6,913 nt of DNA, taken from Acidobacteriaceae bacterium. Its GTDB lineage: Bacteria; Acidobacteriota; Terriglobia; Bryobacterales; Bryobacteraceae. Positions 6,500 to 6,913 of the stretch are shown here, in pieces. The first letter of the stretch is position 1. Each line of letters begins with the position of its first letter. The notes beneath the pieces are model-generated. The model had not been told where the DNA came from. It saw only the letters and a list, made by a program, of their open reading frames with translations, and did no database searches. Made by a program: the position numbers and the translations under genes. The stretch spans positions 1-6,913 of the forward strand of contig JAFAQG010000846.1 of NCBI GenBank assembly GCA_019246575.1, in the 5' to 3' direction.

Positions 6500-6913
6500 C
6501 TAATAGCCCCAGCCTGTCGGCCCGAGCAGGGCATTATTCCGGGCTTTAATAGACTCGGGAACTGTGGCATTGTATACCGCCGCAAAGTCCATGTTATTGG
6601 GTCCGACCGCAAAGTCTTCGTCCTTCACCTTTAGTAGCGTGAACCAGCGATTTAAGAGGCCAGAGAAGTGGGAGATGCACCAGGTCAGTTCCACCATCAT
6701 GGCATCGACGTAAGCCTCGACGTAGGCCTTGTCCGGACTGGCGCTGCCGAATTGGACTGCCAGGGGACTAGCCGCGATCTGCCGTCTCGCCTGTTGACGC
6801 ATGAGCTCCCGTAGGTCCTCCATCTCCTTGTCAGTGACCAAATGCGCGTCCTGATTCGCCTTGACGGCAAGATCTAGCGCAGCCAACTGGTACTCCGAAT
6901 AGAGCGGCTGCCC
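6500..6913 (-). CDS. Unrecognised helical protein, C-terminal 137 residues (5' end outside window)
   Basis: The frame is open from the window edge to a TAG stop at 6502-6500, so the visible 137 residues are most likely the C-terminal part of a longer protein. An internal TTG at 6886 with a GGAG-like upstream stretch could in principle start a 128-residue protein, but nothing forces that choice. The visible part looks mostly alpha-helical: a charged segment rich in Glu, Arg and Gln (DKEMEDLRELMRQQARRQ), then an amphipathic helix pair containing VDAMMVELTWCISHFSGLLNRWF, and a short Gly/aromatic tail ending in GPTGWGY. I see no signal peptide, metal motif or known family signature. It lies 31 nt upstream of the DyP peroxidase gene on the same strand, so it is probably the preceding gene of the same operon. 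Whether it is a partner or substrate protein of the peroxidase is unknown. Confidence 0.72.
   Translation of the reverse strand, partial: GQPLYSEYQLAALDLAVKANQDAHLVTDKEMEDLRELMRQQARRQIAASPLAVQFGSASPDKAYVEAYVDAMMVELTWCISHFSGLLNRWFTLLKVKDEDFAVGPNNMDFAAVYNATVPESIKARNNALLGPTGWGY

Noticed and set aside
6469..6612. N-terminal extension of the peroxidase from a TTG at 6612
   Set aside because: Most of it overlaps the upstream gene in another frame and its sequence does not look like the DyP N-terminus; the first family-like residues follow the ATG at 6468.
1..6913. Mobile element or CRISPR signals
   Set aside because: I saw no transposase, integrase, terminal inverted repeats or regularly spaced direct repeats on either strand.

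Overview
The window is a single, tightly packed minus-strand gene run, read from about 6913 down to 1. It holds seven protein genes: five complete and one cut off at each window edge. Intergenic gaps are 7 to 31 nt and one junction overlaps by 14 nt. I see no terminator, tRNA, rRNA, CRISPR array, insertion sequence or phage integrase. The promoter must lie beyond position 6913. The base composition looks moderately GC-rich (estimated by eye, not counted). Shine-Dalgarno sites are good AAGGAG/GGAGG types and GTG starts are used. This fits a soil-type Gram-negative bacterium; Acidobacteriota is my best guess, but no phylogenetic marker is present, so this is weak.

In transcription order the genes are: (1) the C-terminal part of an unrecognised, probably helical protein (6913-6500); (2) a dye-decolourising (DyP-type) haem peroxidase (6468-5083); (3) a 113-residue, probably beta-rich protein of unknown function (5072-4731); (4) a nucleoside phosphorylase/MTA-SAH nucleosidase superfamily protein with a long disordered N-terminus (4706-3537); (5) a cysteine-rich protein with motifs faintly like the uracil-DNA-glycosylase fold (3529-2237); (6) a fusion of a degenerate HAD-like domain with a complete metal-dependent amidohydrolase and an acidic C-terminal tail (2220-166); (7) the first 59 codons of a further protein, possibly a subtilase-type prodomain or another small alpha/beta domain (179-1).

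How the genes work together is not known. The spacing argues for one transcript and possibly one pathway or complex. Two products act on families that cleave or hydrolyse nucleosides, bases or similar rings (nucleosidase, amidohydrolase). A third may be base-glycosylase-like, and a haem peroxidase adds an oxidation step. None has an obvious signal peptide, so they are predicted to be cytoplasmic. I do not recognise this combination as a named system. It could be a catabolic or secondary-metabolite cassette, or a nucleotide-directed stress or defence module. The sequence alone does not decide between these.
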